From Chloroflexota bacterium (GTDB lineage: Bacteria > Chloroflexota > Anaerolineae > 4572-78 > J111): a stretch of DNA of 39,836 nt. Position numbers and translations under genes: made by a program. The notes under the pieces were generated by a model that saw only the letters and a program-made list of their open reading frames with translations, did not search any database and was not told the origin of the DNA. The stretch covers positions 1 through 39,836 of the forward strand of contig JAJRVO010000168.1 in the NCBI GenBank assembly GCA_024277275.1, in the 5' to 3' direction. Positions 1-7,604 of the stretch are shown here, one piece after another; within the stretch, counting starts at the first letter, position 1; every line of letters begins with the position of its first letter.

Positions 1-107
1 GCTGGAAATTCAAAACAGACGGCCCTATTCCGTCATCGCCTCTGGTTGTTGATGGCGTTGTGTATATAGGCTCAACCGACCACTACGTTTACGCATTGCC
101 GGCTTAA
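1..107 (+). CDS. C-terminal end of a PQQ-like beta-propeller repeat protein (partial)
   Basis: The window opens inside a reading frame (first full codon at base 3) that ends with TAA at 105-107. The last 34 residues include SSPLVVDGVVYIGSTDHYVY, the classic 'P-V-V-DG-VY-GS-D--VYAL' pattern of a PQQ/BamB-type propeller blade, so this is the final blade of a beta-propeller. The stop lies 23 bases before the PP2C phosphatase start, so the two are probably co-transcribed. In many bacteria such blades form the extracytoplasmic part of AfsK-type Ser/Thr kinases. They also occur in BamB-like and dehydrogenase proteins, and the missing N-terminus prevents a choice. The repeat family is fairly certain; the whole-protein function is unknown. 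Confidence 0.7.
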   Translation, partial: WKFKTDGPIPSSPLVVDGVVYIGSTDHYVYALPA

Positions 108-130
108 GAAAACCTTAAAGACCATAACCC

Positions 131-1036
131 ATGAATTTTTTACAACGACTCTTCTCGCAACCAAAAACTGAAACCGCGCCACTATCGCCGCCGCCATCTA
201 CTCTTCCAGACATAGAATCTGAACCTGACCAATTGGAACCTGTCCAAACCGTTGGGCTTGATCATCTTCCACCAGGCATCCACGTTGGTAAACTTTCTGA
301 TGTTGGTTGTGAACGTGAGCGTAATGAGGATTCATTTTTCGTTATTGAGTCTTTGGTACACCACCATTTGGGAGCAGAACCGTTTGGTTTATTTATTGTA
401 GCGGACGGGATGGGCGGTCATCAAAAGGGTGAAGTAGCCAGCTCGTTGGCGGCCCGGATGGCTGCCAATACTGTTCTGGAAGAGATTTACCTTCCTTATC
501 TGCAAAACACCAATGCCCGTCCTTTAAATGAAGCCTTAGTAGCAGCCGTAGAAAGCGCCAATGCGGCTGTGCATAAAACAGTGCCAGATGGAGGCACTAC
601 TTTGCTTGTAGCCCTGGTTATGGGTAACAACGCTTACATTGCTCACGTGGGAGATTGCAGAGCTTATGTTATAAAGCAAGGCGAGGTGAAGCAAATTACC
701 CAAGACCATTCTCTGGCGCAACGATTAGAGGATTTGGGTCAGGCCACAGCAGAAGAAGCGGCTCAGGTTCAAAACGTTTTGTATAGGGCTATTGGGCAAG
801 ACAGCAAGGTAGAGGTGGATACCTATATTCAGTATTTACCTGACGGCGCTTCTTTGTTGCTTTGCAGCGATGGTTTATGGGGGCCAGTAAAGAACGAGAG
901 TTTTAAAGAAGTTTTTGCATCGGCCTTAACGCCTCAAGACGCTTGTGAACAACTGATAAAAATGGCCAATGAAAACGGCGGGCCGGATAATATTACAGCA
1001 GTTATTGTTTCTATGGGCGTTGAAAGCCAGGAATAG
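131..1036 (+). CDS. PP2C-family Ser/Thr protein phosphatase
   Basis: A 301-residue metal-dependent (PPM/PP2C) phosphatase that removes phosphate from Ser/Thr residues, expected in the cytoplasm. Residues 1-50 are a proline-rich, probably disordered extension. The catalytic domain follows, with the family motifs in order: RNEDSF (64-69), ADGMGGH (91-97, metal-ligand Asp92), GGTT (154-157), HVGDCRAY (172-179), QDHS (191-194), CSDGLWG (245-251, Asp247) and GGPDNITAVIV (283-293, Asp286). All metal-binding aspartates are present, so it should be active. No transmembrane segment is visible. It follows a PQQ-repeat gene by 23 bases and precedes a J-domain/VWA gene and an FHA gene. This suggests it opposes a Ser/Thr kinase in a local phosphosignalling module; that role is inferred. 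The ribosome site before the ATG is weak. Confidence 0.93.
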   Translation: MNFLQRLFSQPKTETAPLSPPPSTLPDIESEPDQLEPVQTVGLDHLPPGIHVGKLSDVGCERERNEDSFFVIESLVHHHLGAEPFGLFIVADGMGGHQKGEVASSLAARMAANTVLEEIYLPYLQNTNARPLNEALVAAVESANAAVHKTVPDGGTTLLVALVMGNNAYIAHVGDCRAYVIKQGEVKQITQDHSLAQRLEDLGQATAEEAAQVQNVLYRAIGQDSKVEVDTYIQYLPDGASLLLCSDGLWGPVKNESFKEVFASALTPQDACEQLIKMANENGGPDNITAVIVSMGVESQE

Positions 1037-1065
1037 ACACACTTTCTATGTTCCTAAACTGATGA

Positions 1066-1251
1066 CGCCTATCCCGAAATTTTTTTGTTGAAGCAGCTAT
1101 AACGTGTAGCAATCAAGATGATGTTCAGTTTTATGAAGTTGCATTTGAGACAGCGCACCCAAATTATTGGACGGCTTTGCCTGAAATTGAGTTTCTTGGG
1201 AGACTTAGTCTGACATCAACTGCTACAGAAAGCAGCTATAATGCAATCTAA
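1066..1251 (+). other. Open frame without a start codon in the gap before the J/VWA gene
   Basis: After TGA at 1063-1065 one frame stays open for 61 codons up to TAA at 1249-1251. It reads as plausible protein (for example EVAFETAHPNYWTALPEIEF) but has no ATG or GTG and no TTG in its first half. A 12-base direct repeat (aagcagctataa) occurs at 1091-1102 and 1230-1241, the second copy touching the start of the next gene. It could be the remnant of a decayed gene, or chance. I do not recognise a family, and I call it unassigned intergenic sequence. Confidence 0.2.
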
Positions 1252-2722
1252 TAAAGATTATTACAAAATCCTTAATATATCTGACGACGCTACTGAAGAT
1301 CAAATCAGAAAAGCGTATCGCGCTCTGGTGCGAGAACATCATCCTGATGTAAGTAATGCTCCAGAAGCAACCGAGATATTTAAAGAGATACAAGAAGCCT
1401 ATGAGGTTTTAGGAGATCCGCCACAACGCCGAAAATATGACCGGCTACGAGCGGTAGAAGGGCAAGATAAATCTTCAGCCATTGCTATCCGCGCATTGGT
1501 TAGCCACAAGTTTTTGCTAACCAATGTTGAAGAACAGGCCTTTTACACGTTAATAGACGTTACCCCGGCTGCCGATTTACCATCTTCTCGATTACCCCTG
1601 AATTTATGCCTGGTGCTGGATCGTAGTACGTCTATGCAGGGGATGCGGTTGCAACAGGTTAAAGAGGGGACCCGCCAAATAATAGAAAGACTCAATGAGA
1701 GCGACGCCCTTAGCGTAGTTGTATTTAGCGACCGGGCCGAAGTAATTTTACCCAGTGAAAAAAATGTTGACAAAGCCCTGGCAAAATCTATTGCCAGCAC
1801 TATTCAACCCGGTGGCGGTACAGAAATGCTCCAGGGTCTTAGCGCCGGATTAAAGGAGTTGGAACAAAATAGAGCGCAACCCTCCGTTAATCATTTAATC
1901 CTGCTTACAGATGGTCAAACCTATGGCGACGAACAAGGATGTTTGGAACAAGCCGAGTTGGCGGGGCATAACCAGATAAGTTTAACCACAATGGGCGTTG
2001 GCTCAGACTGGAATGAGAGCTTGCTGGATCAGATGGCCGCTTCTTCTGGCGGAACATCAGTCTATATCGACTCGCCCAGAAAAATAGTAGATGTTTTTAA
2101 AGACACAATCCGTAGCCTTAGTAGCGTTGTTGCTCGCGAATTATCTATGACCATAAACCCGACCGACGGGATTAACTTTAAAGAAGGGTTTCAAATTACA
2201 CCGCATATTCGTCGCATAGATGTGCGGACCGATAAAGCAATGCTTGGTCCTTTGGGCACAGGTCATGGCAAAACTATACTGATGGAGTTTAGAGTTAGTT
2301 CTGAGTCTAATTCGGGTGAAAAGCGATTAATGCGCTTAACTATAGATGGCGATGTGCCGGGCCAGACCAATCGCCGGAGTTGGGAGTGGGTAGACCTTTA
2401 CGCTAACTTTGTAGCCAGCCCTGAAGAAAACGTAGCAATCCCCTCAACAATAGTTACGGCCTTGGGCAAATTGGCCATCTTTAAAATGCAAGAAAAAGCA
2501 ATGCAAGATTTGGAACAAGGCCGGGTTAGCGCCGCCACACAACGTCTGGAAACTATGGCAACCCGTTTGCTCAATTTAGGAGAAACCGACCTGGCCAGAG
2601 CCGCTTTGCTTGAAGCGGGACGGTTGGCTAGAACCGGAGGACTGTCCGCCGAAGGCCGCAAGAAGATAAAATACGGCACGCGCAGTCTGTCAATATTACC
2701 AAAGGAGATACACCGTGATTAA
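1241..2722 (+). CDS. J-domain / von Willebrand factor A fusion protein
   Basis: A 493-residue protein with an uncommon domain pairing. Residues 4-70 form a J-domain (DYYKILNISDDATEDQIRKA, then the HPD tripeptide at 34-36), which stimulates DnaK/Hsp70 ATPase. Residues about 118-300 form a VWA domain with a complete MIDAS metal site: DRSTS at 127-131, the Thr of GGGTEML (Thr194) and LLTDG at 221-225. A beta-rich segment and a helical C-terminus (about 390-480) follow, as in TerY/YfbK-like VWA proteins. There is no signal peptide or membrane segment, so it is probably cytoplasmic. It overlaps the next gene (ZnR/FHA) by 8 bases, so the two are almost certainly translated together. A plausible role is a VWA scaffold that recruits Hsp70 under control of phosphorylation read by the FHA partner; this is inferred. 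Confidence 0.85.
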   Translation: MQSNKDYYKILNISDDATEDQIRKAYRALVREHHPDVSNAPEATEIFKEIQEAYEVLGDPPQRRKYDRLRAVEGQDKSSAIAIRALVSHKFLLTNVEEQAFYTLIDVTPAADLPSSRLPLNLCLVLDRSTSMQGMRLQQVKEGTRQIIERLNESDALSVVVFSDRAEVILPSEKNVDKALAKSIASTIQPGGGTEMLQGLSAGLKELEQNRAQPSVNHLILLTDGQTYGDEQGCLEQAELAGHNQISLTTMGVGSDWNESLLDQMAASSGGTSVYIDSPRKIVDVFKDTIRSLSSVVARELSMTINPTDGINFKEGFQITPHIRRIDVRTDKAMLGPLGTGHGKTILMEFRVSSESNSGEKRLMRLTIDGDVPGQTNRRSWEWVDLYANFVASPEENVAIPSTIVTALGKLAIFKMQEKAMQDLEQGRVSAATQRLETMATRLLNLGETDLARAALLEAGRLARTGGLSAEGRKKIKYGTRSLSILPKEIHRD

Positions 2723-3224
2723 GTGTCCATTTTGCGGAACAACACACGTAGCAAACACCCTCTTTTGCAGCGAGTGTGGAACCTACCTGCTGGAAGATGA
2801 CCGTAGAGGTACAGACCCTTTAGGCACCGATGAAATTGGCTGGGTGGGTGAAGACGATGAGGATGCTGAAGGTAATGCGCTTATGAAAGGCACCGGCCCC
2901 TTAGCCATTCGCTTAAGAATTGGCGAAGGCGGGCGGGAAGTGGAGGCTACGCTTAACAAAGCCATTCATATGGGGCGTTTGGATCCGGCCAGCGATGTTT
3001 TTCCTGAAATTGATCTGACCAATGATAACGGCCTGGAAAAAGGCGTTTCTCGGCGACACGCCAGAATTCTTAAGCGAGAAGGCACGGTTGTTGCTGAAGA
3101 CTTGGGTAGTATCAATGGCACTTTCATCAATGGCAAAAGGTTGGCTCCCTACTTGCCGGAAGTGCTACGCCACGGCGATCAGCTTCAACTTGGAAAACTG
3201 CTGATTGAAGTAGAGATGCATTAA
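2715..3224 (+). CDS. Zinc-ribbon / FHA-domain protein
   Basis: A 169-residue protein that starts with GTG, placed 8 bases inside the preceding J/VWA gene and preceded by a good ribosome site (aaaggaga at 2701-2708). Residues 4-23 form a zinc ribbon with two knuckles, CPFC and CSEC. An acidic linker follows, then an FHA phosphothreonine-binding domain (about 75-169) with the family motifs MGR, SRRHARI and GSINGTFINGKRL; the Arg, Ser and Asn that contact phosphothreonine are present. No enzyme domain is seen, so it is an adaptor that binds a phosphorylated partner. The overlap with the J/VWA gene and the nearby PP2C suggest that the partner is phosphorylated by a local kinase and released by the phosphatase. 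This circuit is inferred. Confidence 0.88.
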   Translation: MIKCPFCGTTHVANTLFCSECGTYLLEDDRRGTDPLGTDEIGWVGEDDEDAEGNALMKGTGPLAIRLRIGEGGREVEATLNKAIHMGRLDPASDVFPEIDLTNDNGLEKGVSRRHARILKREGTVVAEDLGSINGTFINGKRLAPYLPEVLRHGDQLQLGKLLIEVEMH

Positions 3225-3300
3225 TCTCAACACTATATTATGGAGGAGGTGTCAAGTGTCAATTTAAATTGTTATACATGTTCAAGGGGGAGAGGCATTA

Positions 3301-3501
3301 TTGGGTGAAGTGGACGAAATGCCAGACCCCAAGTCAAACTATGTTACTTTTACAAATGTGCGTGCCCGGGATGGTAAGCCCATTGTTTATATTGACCAAG
3401 AAGCAACGCGAGTGATGTTTCCGTGGCATCGCATTAGCTTTTTAGAAACTTTGCCTTCCGATGAAGATCAGGAAGAAATCGAAACCTTCTTCCGCGATTG
3501 A
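3301..3501 (+). CDS. Small acidic protein of unknown function
   Basis: A 66-residue reading frame that starts with TTG, 6 bases after a purine-rich ribosome site (gggggagag, 3286-3294). An ATG at 3319 would give a 60-residue product. The sequence contains TFTNVRARDGKPIVYIDQEA and an acidic tail rich in Asp and Glu. It has no Cys pair, membrane segment or motif I recognise. It is the last gene before a terminator, 76 bases after the FHA gene, and may be the end of that transcript. The codon pattern and terminator support a real gene; the function is unknown. Confidence 0.6.
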   Translation: MGEVDEMPDPKSNYVTFTNVRARDGKPIVYIDQEATRVMFPWHRISFLETLPSDEDQEEIETFFRD

Positions 3502-3515
3502 TCCCAAACCAACAA

Positions 3516-3560
3516 TAAAAAAACCGTCACGTTATTGTATTGTGGCGGTTTTTTTATTTT
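3516..3560 (+). terminator. Rho-independent terminator after the PP2C/FHA cluster
   Basis: The 7-bp stem ccgtcac (3524-3530) pairs with gtggcgg (3542-3548), with one G-U pair. It is followed by seven Ts and preceded by seven As, so it can work in both directions. It sits 22 bases after the small acidic protein. Confidence 0.85.
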
Positions 3561-3595
3561 AATGTGTGCGGAACAGGAATGAAACTAAACAATTT

Positions 3596-3627
3596 TTGAC
3601 AAATACAACTATTTAACCGATGATAAT
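3596..3627 (+). promoter_or_regulatory. Possible promoter for the SRPBCC gene
   Basis: A perfect TTGACA (3596-3601) is followed by gatgat (3619-3624, spacer 17) or gataat (3622-3627, spacer 20). The -35 is good but neither -10 is ideal. The site lies about 105 bases before the start codon. Confidence 0.3.
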
Positions 3628-3731
3628 CAGGCTCAATTAAAAGAGCGTTAACCTGGATTTGAATAACAACAGAACAATCGCTTTTCCAAAAGAACCATTT
3701 CAAATTAGAACTTGTATAAAGGAGAATAATC

Positions 3732-4160
3732 ATGTCTCGTGTAGAAGGTTCAATTACAATTAACGTATCGCCCGAGGTTGTCCATACTGCACTTGAAGAT
3801 GTAGCTTATGCCCCAGAATGGACCCCCCCATTGGTCAAAGTGTGGGATATTCAAGGCCGGGGGGCCGGTTGCACCTACAAATGGAGTTACAAACTGGGGC
3901 CAACTACTATTGACGGCAGCACCGAGATTACCGAGTCGACTATGGAACGTTTTGTAATGAACACAACGGGCGGTATCCCCAGTACCTGGACCTGGATTAT
4001 GACCCCGGTTGAAGCCGGCACAGAGATCAACGTTGCCGTTGAATACAGCGTTCCCGGCTCTATTTTTGGGGCCTTTGCCGATAAGCTGGTTATTGAGAAT
4101 CAAAACAAAAAAGCTATGACCGAAACCCTGGCCGCGTTAAAAGCCAGGTTAGAGGGGTAG
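3732..4160 (+). CDS. SRPBCC-superfamily (polyketide cyclase/START-like) protein
   Basis: A 142-residue single-domain protein with a very good ribosome site (aaaggagaa, 3718-3726). Its pattern fits the SRPBCC hydrophobic-cavity fold. It begins with a beta strand (GSITINVSPEVVHTALEDVA), then an 'APEWTP' segment typical of helix 1/2 in polyketide-cyclase/dehydrase proteins. Mid-domain beta strands ending in TWTWIMTPVEAGTEI follow, and a long C-terminal helix closes the domain (FADKLVIENQNKKAMTETLAALK). Such proteins bind lipids or other hydrophobic ligands; the ligand cannot be told from sequence. It is monocistronic, between a terminator and a convergent gene. The fold call is good and the function unknown. 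Confidence 0.75.
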   Translation: MSRVEGSITINVSPEVVHTALEDVAYAPEWTPPLVKVWDIQGRGAGCTYKWSYKLGPTTIDGSTEITESTMERFVMNTTGGIPSTWTWIMTPVEAGTEINVAVEYSVPGSIFGAFADKLVIENQNKKAMTETLAALKARLEG

Positions 4161-4190
4161 CGAATAATAATATACGTCTTAGGCTTTTAC

Positions 4191-4280
4191 ATCGACAAAT
4201 TGTTGTCGATCAAGGTTGCAGGGTTGCAAAGTTGCAAATCACCGAACCTGCTACCCTGCAACCTTGCAACCTTGTTTTCC
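4191..4280. repeat. Intergenic inverted repeats, including a GTTGCA-type element
   Basis: A short hairpin, atcgacaa/ttgtcgat with a 4-base loop (4191-4210), stands next to an imperfect palindrome. In the palindrome the unit aggttgca, repeated on the left (4212-4238), is answered by its complement tgcaacct, repeated on the right (4257-4274). It lies between convergent genes and may help end transcription on both sides. Confidence 0.55.
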
Positions 4281-4308
4281 AGGCGTAATCTTGGAAAAAC
4301 TTAGGTGG

Positions 4309-5376
4309 TTACTCTTCCACTTGCCAAAAGGGGCGGGCATATTTAGCCGTTTCTTCCGGGGCTATAAAGGTAGTCATATCTCCAAGCATTATCTCGTACC
4401 CGGTGCGGTCGTTACGCACCCAGGGAGCGTAGTTAGAGCGGACCAAAATTACCACCCGTAGTTCAAGACAACTGGCTTTATCTTCTACCAAAAGGATGCC
4501 CAGGTTGTATCCGTTCCTGTGGAGACTTCGGTAAAATTGCTGGGTGTTGAGGACACCCCTGGCCAGGGCTTCCCACTCTACAATGCTCAGTTGACGCAAA
4601 GAAGTGACTTGAGGGAGAACCCCCCAAATCTCAAAAAAGCCTTCCGGCGCAAAGGCCGCCATCCATTACCAGGAGCCGGTTTGTCCTATATAGCGGGCGA
4701 CATCTTTCTTTTCATAGCGCAAATAGTCAGAAAAAAGATAGGAACGGGTCTCTGCAAAGTAGCGCGTCGCTCTTTCCTGAAGAAAGCGATGGTTGTTGGC
4801 GGCAACCTTATCGGCATGAACTTGCAGGTGCGGATGCAAAAGAGAACCCCCGGCCGAGGGAAGATGGTTTTGGGTAATAGACATATAAATTGCCTGGGAA
4901 TCGCCGGCTAGAACTTGCCGCAGATATTCATCACAGTTTAAAAAACTGTTGACATACGACGACAAGGAGGCCGTGCCAATCTCAACAAAATGGTTATTGT
5001 CGATTAGGCTCACGGCAGAGTAGCTTCCGTACGGAAAAAGGTTGGGAAACAAGATAGAATCGCCTCGCGCAAGTCGCCCGGAGGGGGCGAATTCTGGCGG
5101 AAATTGGGGGGTCTTTGACATAACCTGGGGACGGCAAAAAGGGCAGCTTGATGTCTCTTCGGCGTCGGGGGGCGGCGGAGGTATAACCTCTATACCGGTT
5201 TCACTTTGGGCAATGCGACTAAAGGCAATGCGACTTGTACGCCGGGTAATGGGATTGGTGCGGATTTCAATATTTCTTTCAACCGCTTCCCCGGAGGGGG
5301 CGATGATTTTGGCCGTAACTGTCTCTTTTTGAAAAGTGAGGGCTGTGTCGCCATTGTTAGCAATTTTTGTATTCAT
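4309..5376 (-). pseudogene. GalT-like (HIT superfamily) nucleotidyltransferase interrupted by one in-frame stop
   Basis: The reading frame runs from ATG at 5376 to a stop at 4309, about 355 codons, but carries TAA at 4666-4668. The segment before the stop holds a zinc knuckle (CPFC) and the catalytic HPHLQ motif inside GGSLLHPHLQVHADK, as in galactose-1-phosphate uridylyltransferase. The segment after it continues in the same frame (WMAAFAPEGFFEIWG...) with the family's C-terminal pattern, ending WVRNDRTGYEIMLGDMTTFI. One C-to-T change from CAA to TAA would explain the lesion. An upstream TTG at 5460 would extend the start by 28 residues, but it lies within a hairpin repeat, while the ATG at 5376 has a ribosome site (aaaggt). 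A normal product would transfer nucleotides to sugar phosphates; the substrate is unknown. It could also be two separate proteins or a base error. Confidence 0.75.
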
Positions 5377-5447
5377 TTGTACTTGACCTTTTATTCCTGA
5401 ACGAGTAAGATAGTCTCTTTCCCGAAAATATAAAGTACGTGCTGTCG

Positions 5448-5498
5448 TTCTTGTTCCCAATCTCCGGATTGGCCCAATCCGGAGATTGGGAACAAGAA
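5448..5498. repeat. Perfect 24-bp hairpin, REP-like (TTCCCA family)
   Basis: Arms 5448-5471 and 5475-5498 are perfectly complementary with a 3-base loop. The outer part of each arm is the motif ttcttgttccca or its complement. The hairpin lies between the divergent GalT-like and CpXC genes. The same outer motif recurs in hairpins at 6751-6806 and 25195-25226, so this is a dispersed family. Confidence 0.9.
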
Positions 5499-5547
5499 TG
5501 TAAAAAATTAATTAATAAAACGCCATTAGAAAGGTTATTTTAACTTT

Positions 5548-6729
5548 ATGTCTGTTCAACAAGTAGCGCCCATAATTTGCTCTGCCTGCAATGCTCAATT
5601 CACTGCGCCTGTTCACAATATCATTAACGGGCAAGATATGGCCATGAAATCCGCTTTTTTACAGGGACAAATGAATGCCGTTCAGTGCCCGCAGTGTGGC
5701 ACCGTAGCTTCAGCGGCCATTCCAATCTTGTATTACGATCTGGAAAAAGAATTGGCCCTTGTCTTTGCTCCCCCTGAACTCGGTCTGGCCGGTTCCGCTC
5801 AAGATAAAGTAATTGGCAAATTAACTAATTCTGTGGTTGACAGTTTGCCCGCAGAACAAAGAAAGTTCTATCTATTTAACCCCAAACCTTTTTTGTCGTT
5901 TGAGAGTATGATTAAAGCCATTTTAGAAGCAGATGGCATCACCGAAGAGGTCATGGAAGCCCAGGCAGCCAGAGTAAAGTTGCTTGAAGAGTTTTTTGAA
6001 ATCTCCGATGAAGCCGCGCTCAAGGAAAAAGTAAAGGCGCACGACGCCGAACTTGATTACGAGTTTTTTGGAATGATCACCGCCTACATGCAGGTTGCTC
6101 AGTCTGGAGGCGATCCGGCTCAGGCTCAAACCTTTTTGGCTTTGAGAACAATTCTGGCTCAATTAAGCACCAATGGTAAAGAACATACGGCCAAAATTGA
6201 CGCTGAACTTGGCATTGTTACTATCCAAAATCAAGAGGACCTGCTGGAAAAAATACAAAACGCCAAAGATGACCGCGAACTTGAATCTTTAATTGCTACC
6301 GGACACGCGCTGCTTGATTACACCTTTTTTGAAAAACTGACGGCCAAAATTGACCAGGCTACAAAAAACGGCGATGCAAAAACGGCAGGCACGCTAAGAG
6401 CATTAAGAAGCGATATTCTGGATATCAAAGCCAGATTTGAAGAACAAAGTCGAGCGGCTCTGGAAAAGGCTTCCAAGTTGCTGCAGGAGATATTACAATC
6501 TGACAGGCCGGATAAAGCGCTGGAACAAAAACTGGATGAGATTGACGAGGCATTTTTCTATCTATTGCAGATGAACATAGAAGAAGCCCGGCGACAAAAG
6601 CAGGAAGAACCGGCCCGAGCCTTAGAGATGATTGGCAATATGGCTATGTCTATGCTTCAGGCGCGTCATGCGCCAGAGCCACAAGCCGAGCAACCTGAGG
6701 CTGAACCCCAGATATTGACCAGCAAGTAA
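5548..6729 (+). CDS. CpXC-domain protein with long helical C-terminus
   Basis: A 393-residue protein. The first about 130 residues match the CpXC domain pattern: a first CSAC knuckle, then CPQC after about 35 residues. Between them comes a 'GQDMAMKSAFLQGQMN' stretch, and after them strands ending YYDLEKELALVFAPPEL. The four cysteines probably bind zinc. The rest is almost entirely alpha-helical, rich in Glu, Lys and Ala, without membrane segments, and may form helical repeats or coiled coils. No catalytic motif is seen. The ribosome site is weak (aaagg, 12 bases upstream). The gene is alone between a hairpin and a convergent hairpin terminator. The biochemical role of CpXC proteins is not established. 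Confidence 0.75.
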   Translation: MSVQQVAPIICSACNAQFTAPVHNIINGQDMAMKSAFLQGQMNAVQCPQCGTVASAAIPILYYDLEKELALVFAPPELGLAGSAQDKVIGKLTNSVVDSLPAEQRKFYLFNPKPFLSFESMIKAILEADGITEEVMEAQAARVKLLEEFFEISDEAALKEKVKAHDAELDYEFFGMITAYMQVAQSGGDPAQAQTFLALRTILAQLSTNGKEHTAKIDAELGIVTIQNQEDLLEKIQNAKDDRELESLIATGHALLDYTFFEKLTAKIDQATKNGDAKTAGTLRALRSDILDIKARFEEQSRAALEKASKLLQEILQSDRPDKALEQKLDEIDEAFFYLLQMNIEEARRQKQEEPARALEMIGNMAMSMLQARHAPEPQAEQPEAEPQILTSK

Positions 6730-6750
6730 CAACAAGCATTATTACCCCGC

Positions 6751-6806
6751 AACTGTTCTCTTCTCTTGTTCCCACGCTTTACGTGGAACGAGAGAAGAGA
6801 ACAGTT
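6751..6806. terminator. Bidirectional hairpin between convergent genes (TTCCCA-family repeat)
   Basis: A long imperfect palindrome: aactgttctcttctcttgtt on the left is answered by its near complement ending gagaacagtt on the right, around a ttccca/tggaa core. It fills the gap between the CpXC gene and the phosphoesterase, both of which end here, so it is a likely terminator for both. It belongs to the same family as 5448-5498. Confidence 0.7.
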
Positions 6807-6808
6807 AC

Positions 6809-7444
6809 TTACACTCTAATCATCTCAACCATCCCCGCTTCATCATCATAAATAACATACGCCGCCCCCGGTCCATCCATAGGGCGACCCACGCTGCCCA
6901 CGCCTACAATCAACGTGTTGCCCGGCTCAAAAGCCATAGTACGCCCGGAAAGCCGTTGCAACTGGTTGTCATCGCTAAAACGCCACCCTAACTGCCGATG
7001 CGTGTGCCCGTGAAACATCAGCGGAATATTGGCTTCAGTCAGGGTAGCCATTGTTTCCCATAATATTTCCGACTCGGCGTGCAGGTAGGGAAAGAGCCTG
7101 GACATTGGCGTTTGATGGCGGTTTTCATTCAAATCGGCCAGGGTGGCTAATTGTTGCGGCCAAAAAGGAGCGGCGTGAGTCAACCAGAAATGTTCCTCTC
7201 GGTGCATTGGGGGCAGGTTTAGCGTCCATGTTTGATTATCCGGGGAAAGGTAGCGCCAACCTGATACCTCCCAGTTGCCAAACATAGCCTGCGCCCCTAC
7301 CTGGCGGACCAGGTTGACACAATCGTCAATGCCTACATCGCCCAAACAATAGTAACCGTCTATCCGTTGCGTTTGGGCGTGTCTCAACACTGCTGCCAGA
7401 GCGGAAGCGTGATTGTGAATATCGGAGAAAATGGCGTAGCGCAT
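6809..7444 (-). CDS. Calcineurin-like metallophosphoesterase (MJ0936/YfcE type)
   Basis: A 211-residue single-domain enzyme of the binuclear-metal phosphoesterase family, hydrolysing phosphate mono- or diesters. The metal motifs are in order: DIH near the N-terminus (SDIHNHASALAAVL, Asp8/His10), GD (LGDVG, 35-36), GNWE in place of GNHE (56-59), and a C-terminal HGHTH. The GNWE variant replaces the usual catalytic histidine with Trp, which may lower or change activity. I chose ATG at 7444 because the family starts with M-x-x-A-I-SDIH. An in-frame ATG at 7492 would add 16 residues without similarity. It is cytoplasmic, monocistronic and convergent with the CpXC gene. The substrate is unknown. 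Confidence 0.82.
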   Translation of the reverse strand: MRYAIFSDIHNHASALAAVLRHAQTQRIDGYYCLGDVGIDDCVNLVRQVGAQAMFGNWEVSGWRYLSPDNQTWTLNLPPMHREEHFWLTHAAPFWPQQLATLADLNENRHQTPMSRLFPYLHAESEILWETMATLTEANIPLMFHGHTHRQLGWRFSDDNQLQRLSGRTMAFEPGNTLIVGVGSVGRPMDGPGAAYVIYDDEAGMVEMIRV

Positions 7445-7539
7445 GCCGGAAAGAGTAACACAAGATAAACGATGAGGCAAGGTGAATTGCATAGCAATTC
7501 ACGACCCTGGCAGGAATTTAAGCAGTCGGCTTATTTTTA

Positions 7540-7568
7540 TGGACATCCCCCCGAAATTAGGCTATAAT
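7540..7568 (+). promoter_or_regulatory. Near-consensus sigma-70-type promoter for hisS-nadK
   Basis: TGGACA (7540-7545) and TATAAT (7563-7568) are separated by exactly 17 bases. Transcription would start near 7575, leaving a leader of about 30 bases before the hisS TTG codon, with ribosome site ggaga at 7591-7595. Confidence 0.75.
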
Positions 7569-7604
7569 CCCCCTCACAAATCTATCCCCAGGAGAAGTTG
7601 AACA

